64,000 nucleotides of DNA from Ga0077560 sp046330435 (GTDB taxonomy: Bacteria; Actinomycetota; Thermoleophilia; Miltoncostaeales; Miltoncostaeaceae): the NCBI GenBank assembly GCA_046330435.1, contig JAXLST010000022.1:18304-82303 (forward strand). The letters are read 5' to 3'. The position numbers and the translations under genes were made by a program. The notes beneath the pieces are model-generated. The model saw only the letters and a program-made list of their open reading frames with translations. It ran no database searches and had not been told where the DNA came from. Positions 45,545 through 55,185 of this stretch are shown piece after piece (position 1 is the first letter of the stretch; each line of letters begins with the position of its first letter).

Positions 45545-48418
45545 TCAGCGGCGCCGCTTGCGGCGCACCTGCTGGTGCCGCCGCTGCCGCTCCGGGTCGG
45601 GGCGCTCGTGCTGGACCGCGGGGCCCTCGCCGTCGCCCGAGGGCTCCCCGGAGGACGCCGGGGCGTCCAGGGGCTCGTAGTCCGCCTCGTCCTCGTCGGT
45701 GACCACCGCGGCCGGCGCGGCGGCGTCCTGCGTCCCGGACGGGAGCTCCACCGGACGCGGGTCCACGGAGTCCTCCGGCGGGATGGAGGCGCTGCCCTCG
45801 CCGATGAGGCCGGCGTTCTGGTCGAGCGGCACGTCCTCCAGGGCGCTCTCGGCGCGCTCCAGCACGGCGAGGTCGACCACGTCGGCGTCGCTGGCGATCA
45901 TCCGCTGGCGCTTGCGCTCGATCTTCGCGGCCCGGCGCTGCTCGTCCGGGTCGCGCTCCTTCCACCAGGAGGCGAGCGGCGCGGCGATGACGATGGAGCT
46001 GACGCCGCCGGACAGGATCCCGACCAGCAGGGCGAACGAGAAGTCGTGCAGGGTGTCGCCGCCGAAGAAGTACAGGGCGAGCACCGGCAGCAGCGTGGTG
46101 AGGGACGTGATGAGCGACCGGGTGAACACCTCGTTCACCGAGAGGTTCACGATCTCCCGATAGCGCTTGCCGCGCATCAGCGGGACGTTCTCCCGGATGC
46201 GGTCGAACACGATCACCACGTCGTACAGCGAGTACCCGAGGATGGTGAGCAGGGCGGCGACCGTCGCGCTGGTCACCTCCTTCCCGAGCACGGCGTAGAC
46301 GCCGATGCACAGCGCCACGTCGTGCACGACGGACAGCATCGCGGGCAGCGCGAGCTTGTACTCGAACCTGATGACCAGGTACAGCGCCACGATGATGAAG
46401 CTGATGATCACCGCGTAGATCGCGTTGCGGATGATCTGCTTGCCGAAGGTGGGGCCCACCTGGTCCAGGGAGCTCACCTTCGCCCCGAACCGCTGGTCCA
46501 GGTCGCGCAGGATCTTCTGCTGGACGTCCGGCTCGAGCGACTTGGTCTGGATCTGGAACCCGGCGACGTCCCGGCCGTCCACCTTCTCGGTGGTGGCCTG
46601 GATCTTGGCGTCGTTGATGCCCTCGGAGGACAGCACGTCGCGGATGCCGTTCTCGGTGGCCGGCTTGTCGTACGTGATGGCGATCCGGGTGCCGGACTCG
46701 AAGTCCAGGCCCAGGTTGAGGCCCTTCACGCCGAGCCAGCCCAGGCCGAACAGCACCGGGATCGTGGACAGCACGACCCACAGCTTCCACTTGCCGACCC
46801 AGTCGATCTTGAAGACGTGGCCCTGCTTGAGGGCGAGCGCCTTCTCGTCGCGCATGAAGCGGGTGCCGATGAGCACGCCGAAGATCGCGCGGGTGGCGAA
46901 CACCGCCGTGAGCAGCGAGAGCAGCACCCCGATGCCGAGGGTGAAGGCGAAGCCCCGCGGGCCGGCGGTCGCGAACAGGAACACGATGATCGCCGTGAAG
47001 AACGTCACGACGTTCGCGTCCACGATGGCCGCGAGGCCCTTCCGGTACCCGGCCGACAGTGCGGCGGCGGCGCTCTTGCCCGACCGCGCCTCCTCGCGCA
47101 CGCGTTCGAAGATGACCACGTTGGCGTCGGACGCGACGCCGATGGTGAGGATCACACCGGCGATGCCCGGCAGCGTCAGCGTGATGGGCACCAGCACCAC
47201 CGCGGCGTAGAACAGCGCGGCGTAGATGAGCAGGCCCAGCGTCGCCACGATGCCCAGCAGGCGGTAGTAGACGATGAGGAACCCGACGACCAGCAGCAGG
47301 CCGGCGACGCCGGCGATGAGGCCGGAGCGCAGGGACTCCTTGCCGAGGGTCGCGGAGACCTGCTTCTGGCTCACCACCTCCAGGCGCACGGGGATGGCGC
47401 CGGAGTTGATCTGGTCGGCCAGCGTGCGGGCGGAGGAGGCGGTGAAGTTGCCCTCGATCTGGGCGCTGCCGCCGCTGATGCCGTCCGGCAGGTCGTTCGG
47501 GTCGATCGTGGGGTTCGAGATGAGCTCGCCGTCGAGCACGATCGCGAACGAGAACTTGGTGTTCTGCACGGCGCCCCGCTGGGCGAGGTCGCGCGTGATG
47601 TCGTGGAACTTCTCGGACCCGGAGCCGGTGAAGTCCATCCGCACGATGGGCTCGCCGGTGCGGCCCTGCCCAACGTCGCGGATGCTGTCGGCCGACTTGA
47701 TGTCGTTGCCGTTGATGCCGGGGCGGTCCTGGAAGATGTAGTAGGTGTTGCGGCCGCCGCCCGCGCGGGTCTGCAGCTCCTCGACCTGGCGGACGATGGT
47801 GAGGCCCTTGGGGACGGCCTCCACGTCGACCTTCGCCATGGTGCTGCCCGCGGCCACGACCAGGTCGCGCAGGTCCTGCCGGGCCACCTGGAGCGCGTCG
47901 GCCTCGACGCCCACCACCACGGGGCCGGCGACCAGGCGGTGCGTGCCCTTCGTGAAGGCGTAGAGGGTCTGGGACCCCTGGCTGGCGTCCCGGATCTTCG
48001 TCTTCTGCGCCTGCAGGACCGTCTTGTAGAGGTCCGGGTTCGGCGTCTCGTCGACGACGTTGTCCGTGAAGTCGTAGAAGAAGAGCTGCGCCGGCTTGAT
48101 GAGGTCGTTGACGACCCGGTCGGGGTCGTCGGCGCCCGGGAGCGCCACCACGATCTGGTTGGAGCCCGCGGTCTGGATCTCCGGCTCGGCGACGCCGAAC
48201 GCGTCCACGCGGTTCCGGATGACCTCGACCGCGCGGTTCATCGCCGCGGAGTCGACGGGCTGCTCGGCACTGGTCTGCCGGCCCTCGAGTACGACCTCCA
48301 CACCGCCCTGCAGGTCCAGCCCGAGCGTGGCGGGCTTGAAGGCGATGGCCACCAGCGATGCGGCCGTGAGGCCGATCACCACCAGCAGCAGGAGGAGCGC
48401 GCGCCTCCCGGTGTTCAT
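45545..48418 (-). CDS. secDF: Fused protein-export membrane protein SecDF
   Basis: A 957-residue fusion of SecD and SecF, which use the proton gradient to pull proteins across the membrane after SecA/SecYEG. The SecD half has LGLDLQGGVEVVL near residue 33, the large periplasmic domain and IGVASDANVVIFERVREE. The SecF half starts around residue 535 with NLGLDFESGTRIAI and includes YSLYDVVIVFDRIREN. The last 110 residues form an acidic then basic tail, which makes it longer than most SecDF proteins. It follows yajC by 3 bases. Confidence 0.97.
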   Translation of the reverse strand: MNTGRRALLLLLVVIGLTAASLVAIAFKPATLGLDLQGGVEVVLEGRQTSAEQPVDSAAMNRAVEVIRNRVDAFGVAEPEIQTAGSNQIVVALPGADDPDRVVNDLIKPAQLFFYDFTDNVVDETPNPDLYKTVLQAQKTKIRDASQGSQTLYAFTKGTHRLVAGPVVVGVEADALQVARQDLRDLVVAAGSTMAKVDVEAVPKGLTIVRQVEELQTRAGGGRNTYYIFQDRPGINGNDIKSADSIRDVGQGRTGEPIVRMDFTGSGSEKFHDITRDLAQRGAVQNTKFSFAIVLDGELISNPTIDPNDLPDGISGGSAQIEGNFTASSARTLADQINSGAIPVRLEVVSQKQVSATLGKESLRSGLIAGVAGLLLVVGFLIVYYRLLGIVATLGLLIYAALFYAAVVLVPITLTLPGIAGVILTIGVASDANVVIFERVREEARSGKSAAAALSAGYRKGLAAIVDANVVTFFTAIIVFLFATAGPRGFAFTLGIGVLLSLLTAVFATRAIFGVLIGTRFMRDEKALALKQGHVFKIDWVGKWKLWVVLSTIPVLFGLGWLGVKGLNLGLDFESGTRIAITYDKPATENGIRDVLSSEGINDAKIQATTEKVDGRDVAGFQIQTKSLEPDVQQKILRDLDQRFGAKVSSLDQVGPTFGKQIIRNAIYAVIISFIIVALYLVIRFEYKLALPAMLSVVHDVALCIGVYAVLGKEVTSATVAALLTILGYSLYDVVIVFDRIRENVPLMRGKRYREIVNLSVNEVFTRSLITSLTTLLPVLALYFFGGDTLHDFSFALLVGILSGGVSSIVIAAPLASWWKERDPDEQRRAAKIERKRQRMIASDADVVDLAVLERAESALEDVPLDQNAGLIGEGSASIPPEDSVDPRPVELPSGTQDAAAPAAVVTDEDEADYEPLDAPASSGEPSGDGEGPAVQHERPDPERQRRHQQVRRKRRR

Positions 48419-48421
48419 GGG

Positions 48422-48751
48422 CTACGCCGTTCCGGTGTCGGGATCGCCGTCGGGCGCCGGGGCGTCGGACGCGATGTCGGTCGCCGGGACGTCCACGATG
48501 ATCTTCGCGATGGCCGCGCGGGCGATCCGGATCTCGGTGCCCTCCGCGACCTCGAGGAGAAGGGTCTCGGCGTCCTCCAGCTCCGTGACGGTGCCGTAGA
48601 TGCCTGCCGTGGTGACGACCTCATCCCCCGCCGAGAGCTTCGACATGAGCTCCGCCTGCTGGCGGCGGAGCTTGCGCTGCGGGATCACCACGAACATGTA
48701 GATGATCCCGACGAAGATCACGAGGTAGATGAGGAGGGCTGCTCCTCCCAT
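48422..48751 (-). CDS. yajC: Preprotein translocase subunit YajC
   Basis: A 109-residue single-span membrane protein of the Sec accessory complex. It has an N-terminal membrane helix (LLIYLVIFVGIIYMFVVIPQRK) and the family core LSAGDEVVTTAGIYGTVTEL. The ATG at 48751 fits family N-termini; the frame extends to a GTG at 48817 but that part looks like leader. A TAGGGT box lies at about 48797-48792. It forms an operon with secDF. Confidence 0.93.
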   Translation of the reverse strand: MGGAALLIYLVIFVGIIYMFVVIPQRKLRRQQAELMSKLSAGDEVVTTAGIYGTVTELEDAETLLLEVAEGTEIRIARAAIAKIIVDVPATDIASDAPAPDGDPDTGTA

Positions 48752-48868
48752 GCTGGGGGCACCTGCCGTGTCGCTGTCTGAGAACGTCAGGACCCTAGCA
48801 AAGGCCCTTCCGGGCACTTCGCGGCGGGGTCGCCGCCCCCCATCGGCATCCCGCCACCGGTCCTGAGC

Positions 48869-48892
48869 GGCGGCGGGACCCGGCCCGCCGCC
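48869..48892 (-). terminator. Hairpin after the GMC oxidoreductase gene
   Basis: A 9-bp GC stem (48869-48877 with 48884-48892) and a 6-base loop directly abuts the stop codon of the last gene of the minus-strand arm of the catabolic island. No T-run is present. Confidence 0.45.
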
Positions 48893-50416
48893 TCACGGCG
48901 ACGCGATGAGGTCCGCCGCGCGCTCCGCGATGGCCAGGGCCGCGGCGTGCACCGGGCCGGTGGTGATGGACGGGATCACGGAGGTGTCGACGACGCGGAG
49001 CCCCTCCGTTCCGTGCACGCGCAGGGCCCCGTCCACCACCGAGTCCAGGGGGTCGGCGCCCATCGCACAGGTCGCCACGGGGTGGTGGTGGGTGATGGCC
49101 GCCCGGGCGATGAACGCGTCCACGTCCTCGTCGTCCACCACGCCGGGACCGGGGAGCAGCTCCTCGTCGCGCCAGTCGTCCATCGCCGCCCCGTGCCCGA
49201 TGGCGCGCGCCAGCCGGAGGGCGGCGCGGAACCGGTCGCGGTCGTACGGGTCCGACAGGTAGGCGGGGTCGATGACCGGCCGGTCGAGGGGGCCGGGGCC
49301 GCCCAGGGTGAGGCGCCCGCGGCTGCGCGGGTGGCAGACCCCGAAGAAGATCGTGTACGCCGTGCCCGGCTCCGGCGCGGTGAAGCACTCGCTCACCGCC
49401 GGCAGCAGCACGCACGTGGTCACGATGTCCGGCCAGGCCTCGCCGGCGTCGTTGACGTACAGCAGGGACTCGGAGTGCTGCAGGACCGAGGGCGGCACGG
49501 GCTGCCGTGACCGGTACAGGTTGCCGGCGGCCAGCATGTGGTCGTGGAGGTTGCCGCCCACCGCCGGCAGGTGGTGCGTGCACGCGATGGCGTGCGGGGA
49601 GAGGTCGGACGGCCGCCCGACGCCCGAGCGCATGAGGATGAGCGGCGACGCGACGGCGCCCGCGGCGAGCACCACCTCCCCCGCCGTGATCGCCTGGGGC
49701 ACGTCGTCCACGATGGCGCCGACCCCCGTGGCGCGCCGGCCCGCGAACAGCACGCGGTCCACCACCGCGTGGGTCACGATCTCCAGGTTCGGGCGGTCCC
49801 GCACCGGGTCGAGGTACGCGGCGGCGGTGCTCACCCGCCGGCCGTCGCGGATCATGAGGCTGTTGCGGGCGGCGCCCTGCATGCCCGCCGGGCCGTTGTG
49901 CTCGCCGATGAACGGGTGCCCCAGCTCCTGGATGGCGCGCATGTACGCCTCGGCCACCGGGTTGAGCTCGTCCGGCAGCCACACCGTCATGGGCCCGTCG
50001 GCGCCGTGGTGGGTCGACGCGCCGCCGCTGAACGCCTCGGAGCGGATGAAGTACGGCAGCAGCGCCTCGGCCGACCAGCCCGGGTCACCGGTGACGGCGG
50101 CCCACCCGTCGAAGTCCGCGGCGTGGCCGCGCACGTGGCCCATCGCGTGCAGCTGGCTGGACCCGCCCACCAGGCGGCCCCGCGGCCAGTGGAACGACCG
50201 CCCCGCGGCGTGGGGCTGCGGCTCGGTGTGGTACCCCCAGTCGTAGGGGGCGTCGCCCAGGAACGGCCACTGCAGGGGGTCGAGCAGGCGGGGGTCGGTG
50301 GGCGGGCCGCCGGCCTCCAGCAGCATCACCCGCCGGGACGGGTCCGCGGAGAGGCGGGCGGCCAGCACGCAGCCGGCCGAGCCGGCGCCGACGACCAGGA
50401 CGTCCGGGTGCTCCAT
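48893..50416 (-). CDS. GMC-family FAD oxidoreductase (choline/alcohol dehydrogenase-like)
   Basis: A 507-residue glucose-methanol-choline oxidoreductase. Features are the FAD motif VVGAGSAGCVLAARLS, the GMC signature region RGRLVGGSSQLHAMGHVRG, the second signature GEVVLAAGAVASPLILMRSGVG and the C-terminal catalytic His region THHHPVATCAMG with GPVHAAALAIAERAADLI. It oxidises an alcohol to an aldehyde. It lies 17 bases after ald and is the last gene of its strand. Confidence 0.92.
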   Translation of the reverse strand: MEHPDVLVVGAGSAGCVLAARLSADPSRRVMLLEAGGPPTDPRLLDPLQWPFLGDAPYDWGYHTEPQPHAAGRSFHWPRGRLVGGSSQLHAMGHVRGHAADFDGWAAVTGDPGWSAEALLPYFIRSEAFSGGASTHHGADGPMTVWLPDELNPVAEAYMRAIQELGHPFIGEHNGPAGMQGAARNSLMIRDGRRVSTAAAYLDPVRDRPNLEIVTHAVVDRVLFAGRRATGVGAIVDDVPQAITAGEVVLAAGAVASPLILMRSGVGRPSDLSPHAIACTHHLPAVGGNLHDHMLAAGNLYRSRQPVPPSVLQHSESLLYVNDAGEAWPDIVTTCVLLPAVSECFTAPEPGTAYTIFFGVCHPRSRGRLTLGGPGPLDRPVIDPAYLSDPYDRDRFRAALRLARAIGHGAAMDDWRDEELLPGPGVVDDEDVDAFIARAAITHHHPVATCAMGADPLDSVVDGALRVHGTEGLRVVDTSVIPSITTGPVHAAALAIAERAADLIASP

Positions 50417-50433
50417 GCGTGCTCCTCGTCGCG

Positions 50434-51549
50434 CTAGGCGGCCAGCAGGTCCTCGACCGCCGCCCACCGCGCCCCGGAGGCGTCGGCCACCTCGCGGCTG
50501 GTGAGCTGCCCGGCCATGGTGCTGACCCCGCGCCGCAGCGGCGCGGACCGGCGGATGGCCCCCTCGGCGCCCAGGTCGGCGATGAGGCGGATGTACGGAA
50601 GGGTGACGCCGGTGAGGCCCAGGGTGCTGGTGAGCGGCACAACGCCCGGCATGTTGGCGACGCAGTAGTGCACGACGCCGTCGACGGTGAACACGGGGTC
50701 CCGGTGCGTGGTGGGCCGGGAGGTCGCGAAGCAGCCGCCCTGGTCGATGGCGACGTCCACCAGCACGGCGCCCTCGCGCATGCGCGCCAGGTCCTCTCGG
50801 GACACCAGGCGCGGCGCCCGGGCACCGGCCACCAGGACCGCGCCGATGACCATGTCCGCGTCTTCCAGCTCGCGGCGCACCGCGGCGGGCGTGGAGACCA
50901 CGAGCCGGGCACGGCGGCCCAGCTCGACCTCCAGCTGGCGCAGGCGCTCCACGGAGCGCTCCATCACGGTGACCTCGGCGCCCATGCCCAGGGCGATCGC
51001 CGCGGCGTTGGTGCCCACGATGCCGCCGCCGATCACCACCACGCGCGCCGGCTGCACGCCGGGCAGGCCGGCCAGCAGCACGCCCCGCCCGCCGCGGCTG
51101 CGCTCCAGGGCGTTCGCGCCCACCTGGGGGGCCAGGCGCCCGGCGACCTCCGACATGGGCGCCAGGAGCGGCAGGCGGCCGTCGTCGGTCTGCACGGTCT
51201 CGTAGGCGATGCAGGTGGCGCCCGACGCGGTGAGGGCGCGCGTCAGCTCGGGGTCCGGTGCCAGGTGCAGGAACGTGAACAGCACCTGCCCGGGCCGCAG
51301 GCGCGGCCACTCCTCGGCCAGGGGCTCCTTGACCTTCACCACCAGGTCGGCCCGCGCCCAGGCCTCGTCCACCCCCACCAGCGACGCACCGGCGGCCGCG
51401 TACGCGTCGTCGGGGAAGCCGCTGCCGGCCCCCGCCCCGCGCTCCACCAGCACCTCGTGCCCGGCGGACGCCAGGTCGGCCGCGCCGTCGGGGGTGAGGG
51501 CGACGCGGTGCTCGTCGGTCTTGATCTCACGGACGACGGCGACGCGCAT
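50434..51549 (-). CDS. ald: Alanine dehydrogenase
   Basis: A 371-residue NAD-dependent enzyme interconverting alanine with pyruvate and ammonia. The N-terminus MRVAVVREIKTDEHRVALTP, VKVKEPLAEEW, the NAD motif VVIGGGIVGTNAA and DVAIDQGGCFATSRPTTH follow the family. The start overlaps the stop of the FAD subunit gene by one base. Next to a class V aminotransferase, it could recycle the alanine/pyruvate pair and release ammonia. Confidence 0.95.
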   Translation of the reverse strand: MRVAVVREIKTDEHRVALTPDGAADLASAGHEVLVERGAGAGSGFPDDAYAAAGASLVGVDEAWARADLVVKVKEPLAEEWPRLRPGQVLFTFLHLAPDPELTRALTASGATCIAYETVQTDDGRLPLLAPMSEVAGRLAPQVGANALERSRGGRGVLLAGLPGVQPARVVVIGGGIVGTNAAAIALGMGAEVTVMERSVERLRQLEVELGRRARLVVSTPAAVRRELEDADMVIGAVLVAGARAPRLVSREDLARMREGAVLVDVAIDQGGCFATSRPTTHRDPVFTVDGVVHYCVANMPGVVPLTSTLGLTGVTLPYIRLIADLGAEGAIRRSAPLRRGVSTMAGQLTSREVADASGARWAAVEDLLAA

Positions 51550-52400
51550 CACGCCGCCCCGGCCCGCAGGAGGGCCTCGTCGGCGGTGCGCCGCACCAGG
51601 ACCCCCACCAGATGGCGCTTGTAGTCGACCGCGCCGTTGGCGTCCTCGGTGGGGGCGCACTCCTCGCGAGCCAGCGCCTCCACGCGGTCGGCCGCGGCGC
51701 CTCCGGCCAGCGCCCGCTCCGCCTCGACCAGGCGGGCGGGCGCCAGCCCCACCGACCCGACGGCGATCCTCGCATCGGTCACCGCCCCGTTGTCCCGCCG
51801 CACCATGCAGGTGACGGTCACGGCGGGCCGCTCGTGGAACGCGATCTTGCGGTGGGCCATCGCCGCGCCGGCGGGCAGCGGCGGGACGCGCACCGCCAGG
51901 ATGACCTCCCCCTCCCCGAGGGCCGTGGCATACGGGCCCAGCACGAAGTCCCCCATGGGCACGGTGCGCACCCCCGCGGGGCCCCAGACGTCCACCCGGG
52001 CGTCGGCCGCCAGCAGGAACGTCGCGGGGTCGGAGTGCGGGTCGGCGAACGCCAGGTTGCCGCCCAGGGTGCCGGCGTTCCGGACGCGGATGTTCGCGAC
52101 GCCCCGGATCATGGCGGCCAGCTGCGGCCACCCCTCGTTCACGGCGCCGGAGCGCTCGATCTCGCGGTGGGTCACGCACCCGCCGATCACCAGCTCCCCC
52201 GCCTCCACGTCCAGGCGGTGCAGCTCGGCGATGCCCTTGATGTCGACCAGGTGGTCGTACTCGGCGAAGCCGAGCTTCATCACCAGCAGCAGCTCCGTGC
52301 CGCCCGCGTAGAGCACCGCGTCGTCGCCGAGGCGCTCCATCAGCGCCGCGGCCTCCGCCAGCGTCGACGGGGTGTGGATCTCGAAGGGGGTCAGCCTCAC
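51549..52400 (-). CDS. Molybdenum hydroxylase FAD-binding subunit (CoxM/XdhB-like)
   Basis: A 283-residue medium subunit of a xanthine dehydrogenase/CO dehydrogenase-type hydroxylase. The FAD-binding motifs AGGTELLLVMKLG and TLGGNLAFADPHSDPATFLLA are clear. Its presumed partners, the Fe-S and molybdenum subunits, are encoded about 11 kb away on the opposite strand at 63097 and 63549. GTG start in a GTGA overlap with the aminotransferase gene. Confidence 0.92.
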   Translation of the reverse strand: MRLTPFEIHTPSTLAEAAALMERLGDDAVLYAGGTELLLVMKLGFAEYDHLVDIKGIAELHRLDVEAGELVIGGCVTHREIERSGAVNEGWPQLAAMIRGVANIRVRNAGTLGGNLAFADPHSDPATFLLAADARVDVWGPAGVRTVPMGDFVLGPYATALGEGEVILAVRVPPLPAGAAMAHRKIAFHERPAVTVTCMVRRDNGAVTDARIAVGSVGLAPARLVEAERALAGGAAADRVEALAREECAPTEDANGAVDYKRHLVGVLVRRTADEALLRAGAA

Positions 52401-53581
52401 GCGGGCACCGCCGTCCCCGCGCCCGCCAGCACCGCCCGGGCGGCCTCCAGCCCGTCGCCGGTGCGGACCGGGACGCCCAGATCCGCCAGCCCGCGGCCCA
52501 GGGCGGCCAGCGCGACCACGGGGTTGAGCGACGCGGCGGCCGGGCCCTGGTGGCCCAGGCGGAAGAGCTTCTCCTTGATCTCGCCGTACCCGGGGCTCAG
52601 CATCACGCCGTAGCGCTCCCGGATGTGGCCGAGCGCGCCCATGGCGTCGACGCCCTCGGGCACCCGCACCGACGTGATGCACGACGTCGCGAAGTCCGTG
52701 TTGCGGGCCCACAGCTCCAGACCCATCGCCACGGCGCCCTCGCGCACGGCCCGGGCCGCCAGGCGGTGCTGGGCGATCGAGGCCTCGAGGCCCATCTCCA
52801 GGACCACGTCGCAGGCGGCCTCCACCCCGGCCACGTCCACCACCGAGGGGGTGTACGGGAACGCGTGGCGCCCGCCGTCGATCCAGCGGTCCTTCCAGTC
52901 CAGCAGCGACAGGAACGAGCCGCGGGGGGCGGCGGGGTTGGCGCGGATGGCGTCCCACGCGCGGTCGGAGACGGCGCACAGCGACATGCCGGGCGGGCCG
53001 GCCAGGCACTTCTGGGGGCCGGCGACCGCGAGGTCCAGGCCCCAGCCGTCGAAGTCCAGCTCCTCACCGCCCAGCGAGCTCACGACGTCGGCGACCATCA
53101 GCGCGCCGTGCTCCCGCACGATCGCGGCGATGTCCTTGAGCGGGTTCAGCACCCCGGACGGGGTCTCGGAGTGCACCACCGCCACCAGGCCGGCGTCGGG
53201 GTGGTCCTCCAGGGCCTTCCGCACCAGCGCCGGGTCCACGTGCTCGTCGTACGGGACCTCGACCTCCACCAGGTTCGCGCCGTACTCGGCGAGCCAGATG
53301 CCGAACCACTTGGCGTACACGCCCGACACCAGGTTCACGGCCGTCATCCCGGGGCGCACCAGCGCGCGGGCGGCGGCCTCGAGGCCCAGCACGGCCTCGC
53401 CCTGCATGAGCACCACGTCGCCCGAGGTGCGGTACAGCTCGGCGACCTTGCGCTCCGTGCGCGCGAAGCGCTCCAGGAACACCGGGTCGTAGTCGTAGAT
53501 CACCGGGCCGGACATCGCGGCCTGCACGCGCGGCCACGTCGCCGTGGGTCCCGCGGTGAGGGTGAACATCGGGTCGCGCAT
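52397..53581 (-). CDS. Class V aminotransferase (alanine/ureidoglycine-glyoxylate type)
   Basis: A 394-residue PLP enzyme related to serine/alanine-glyoxylate aminotransferases and PucG. Supporting segments are the N-terminal TAGPTATWPRVQ, QGEAVLGLEAAARAL, HSETPSGVLNPLKDI, VADVVSSLGGEELDFD and AGPQKCLAGPPGMSL with the PLP lysine. In purine degradation such enzymes transfer the amino group of ureidoglycine to glyoxylate, which would fit the XDH-like genes here, but this is inference. Confidence 0.9.
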   Translation of the reverse strand: MRDPMFTLTAGPTATWPRVQAAMSGPVIYDYDPVFLERFARTERKVAELYRTSGDVVLMQGEAVLGLEAAARALVRPGMTAVNLVSGVYAKWFGIWLAEYGANLVEVEVPYDEHVDPALVRKALEDHPDAGLVAVVHSETPSGVLNPLKDIAAIVREHGALMVADVVSSLGGEELDFDGWGLDLAVAGPQKCLAGPPGMSLCAVSDRAWDAIRANPAAPRGSFLSLLDWKDRWIDGGRHAFPYTPSVVDVAGVEAACDVVLEMGLEASIAQHRLAARAVREGAVAMGLELWARNTDFATSCITSVRVPEGVDAMGALGHIRERYGVMLSPGYGEIKEKLFRLGHQGPAAASLNPVVALAALGRGLADLGVPVRTGDGLEAARAVLAGAGTAVPA

Positions 53582-54234
53582 CAGCGCCTCCTCAGCAGTC
53601 TCCCCAGCATCCGCAGCAGCAGCAGGCCCCCGGCCGCCGCGGCCGCCGCGACCCGAGGGTCGCGCAGACGGTCCTTCACCATCCCGGCCAGCAGCCGCCC
53701 GCCGTCGAGCGGCTGGGCCGCCGCGGGCGGCGGCGGGGCCGGTGCGGGCCCGGTGCCGTTGGCCGGGGCCCCGCCCGCGGGCGCGGGTGCCGCGGCGAAC
53801 CGCGACTCCAGGCAGGTGGCCATGTCGCCCACCAGCCGGCGGGCCACGTCCTCCACGATCCCCTTCCCCATCTGGGCCGCGCGGCCGGTGAGGTCCACCT
53901 CCGCCTCGGCCGTCACCCGCGAGCCGGCGCCCTCGGGCTCGACCCGCATGGTGATGGTGGCGCTGGCCGACCCGGCCCCGCGCGCCTCCCGGGCGTTGCC
54001 CGCCAGCACGGCCCGCAGCGCGGCGTCGTCGCGCTCGGCGATCCGCACGTCGCCGTCGTAGGCGAGCTTCATGGGCCCCAGGCGCACGGTGACGCGCACC
54101 TCGCGGGAGCCGTCGGGCCGCTCGGCGCCCAGCTCCGCGCCGGGGAAGCACGGGGCCACGTCCTCGAGCCGCAGCAGCAGCGCGTAGGTCTCGGCCGGCG
54201 GCCGGGTGATCGTGAAACCGGTCTCGATGTTCAT
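53581..54234 (-). CDS. CoxG-like SRPBCC protein
   Basis: A 217-residue protein of the CO dehydrogenase subunit G family: an SRPBCC lipid/cofactor-binding fold (about residues 1-148, FTITRPPAETYALLLRLEDVAPCFPG, LTGRAAQMGKGIVEDVA) followed by an Ala/Pro linker and a short C-terminal hydrophobic helix with RLLRRR, which probably anchors it to the membrane. CoxG proteins help attach or mature molybdenum hydroxylases. It overlaps both neighbours by one base. Confidence 0.88.
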   Translation of the reverse strand: MNIETGFTITRPPAETYALLLRLEDVAPCFPGAELGAERPDGSREVRVTVRLGPMKLAYDGDVRIAERDDAALRAVLAGNAREARGAGSASATITMRVEPEGAGSRVTAEAEVDLTGRAAQMGKGIVEDVARRLVGDMATCLESRFAAAPAPAGGAPANGTGPAPAPPPPAAAQPLDGGRLLAGMVKDRLRDPRVAAAAAAGGLLLLRMLGRLLRRR

Positions 54235-55184
54235 CAGCGCGCTCCCCGGACGTACGGCAGCGCGAGGGCGGCCGGCAGGTACGACCGCCGCCCGAAGACC
54301 ACCAGGACGGCGATCACCGTGACGAACGGCAGCATGAAGACCAGATCGGTGGAGATGTCGACCCCCGCGATCTGGAGGGCGTCCGAGATCGACAGGGAGA
54401 TCCCGAACACGAAGGACCCGATGAGGACCCAGGTGGCCTTCCCGCGGGCCAGCATCGCCAGGACGATCGCGATGAAGCCGCGGCCCTGGGTGATGAAGTC
54501 CTCGAACAGGCCGGCGGCGGTGATGGACAGGTACGCCCCGCCCAGCCCCGCCATGGCCCCGCAGAACAGCGTCGCCCAGGTGCGGGTGCCCAGCACGCTC
54601 ACCCCGGCGGCGTCCAGGGCGCTGGGCTTGTCGCCCGCGGCCCGGATGTTCAGCCCCCAGTGGGTGCGCCGCATCGTCCACGCCGTGCCCACCACGATGA
54701 GCAGGCCGATGTAGACGATGGGCGGCTGGCTGAAGACGCTGCCGTCGCTGGTGTCGCCGCCGCCCACCACCGGGATCTGCGAGAGCCCCGGGATGTCGAT
54801 GCGGCCGGTCGCCCCCAGCGTCGGGCGGCTCTCGGCGAACTGCGAGTCGAAGATGAGGGCGGTCGCCCCCTCCGCGGCCAGCGTGATGGCGATGCCGACC
54901 ACGATCTGGTCGAGGCCCAGCCGCACGCACAGCACCACCATGATCACGCTCACGGCCGCCCCGGCGGCGGCGCCGCCGATGAACCCCAGGAACGTGTTGG
55001 TGTGGTACGCGGTGACGAACCCGACGTACGCGCCCATGAGCATGTAGCCCTCGAGCCCGATGTTCAGGACGCCGGCGCGCTCGGAGACCATCTCCCCCAG
55101 CGCGGCGAACAGCAGCGGCACCCCGGCGAGGATGCCGCCCGCCAGCAGTGCGGTGAGGACGTCGGTGGTGAAGATCTCGGACAC
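54234..55184 (-). CDS. BMP-type nucleoside ABC transporter permease 2
   Basis: A 316-residue permease of the BPD_transp_2 family used by nucleoside/BMP transporters, with about eight to nine hydrophobic segments. Family-like parts are LFAALGEMVSERAGVLNIGLEGYMLMGAY and GGAYLSITAAGLFEDFITQGRGFIAIVLAML. It starts with GTG 1 base after the first permease gene. It pairs with that permease to form the channel. Confidence 0.93.
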   Translation of the reverse strand: MSEIFTTDVLTALLAGGILAGVPLLFAALGEMVSERAGVLNIGLEGYMLMGAYVGFVTAYHTNTFLGFIGGAAAGAAVSVIMVVLCVRLGLDQIVVGIAITLAAEGATALIFDSQFAESRPTLGATGRIDIPGLSQIPVVGGGDTSDGSVFSQPPIVYIGLLIVVGTAWTMRRTHWGLNIRAAGDKPSALDAAGVSVLGTRTWATLFCGAMAGLGGAYLSITAAGLFEDFITQGRGFIAIVLAMLARGKATWVLIGSFVFGISLSISDALQIAGVDISTDLVFMLPFVTVIAVLVVFGRRSYLPAALALPYVRGAR

Positions 55185-55185
55185 G

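Noticed and set aside
45445..45547. Glycine riboswitch before the 225-residue gene (CUCAGGCA and GGAC are present)
   Set aside because: The order and the other conserved parts of the glycine aptamer are missing, so the resemblance is superficial.
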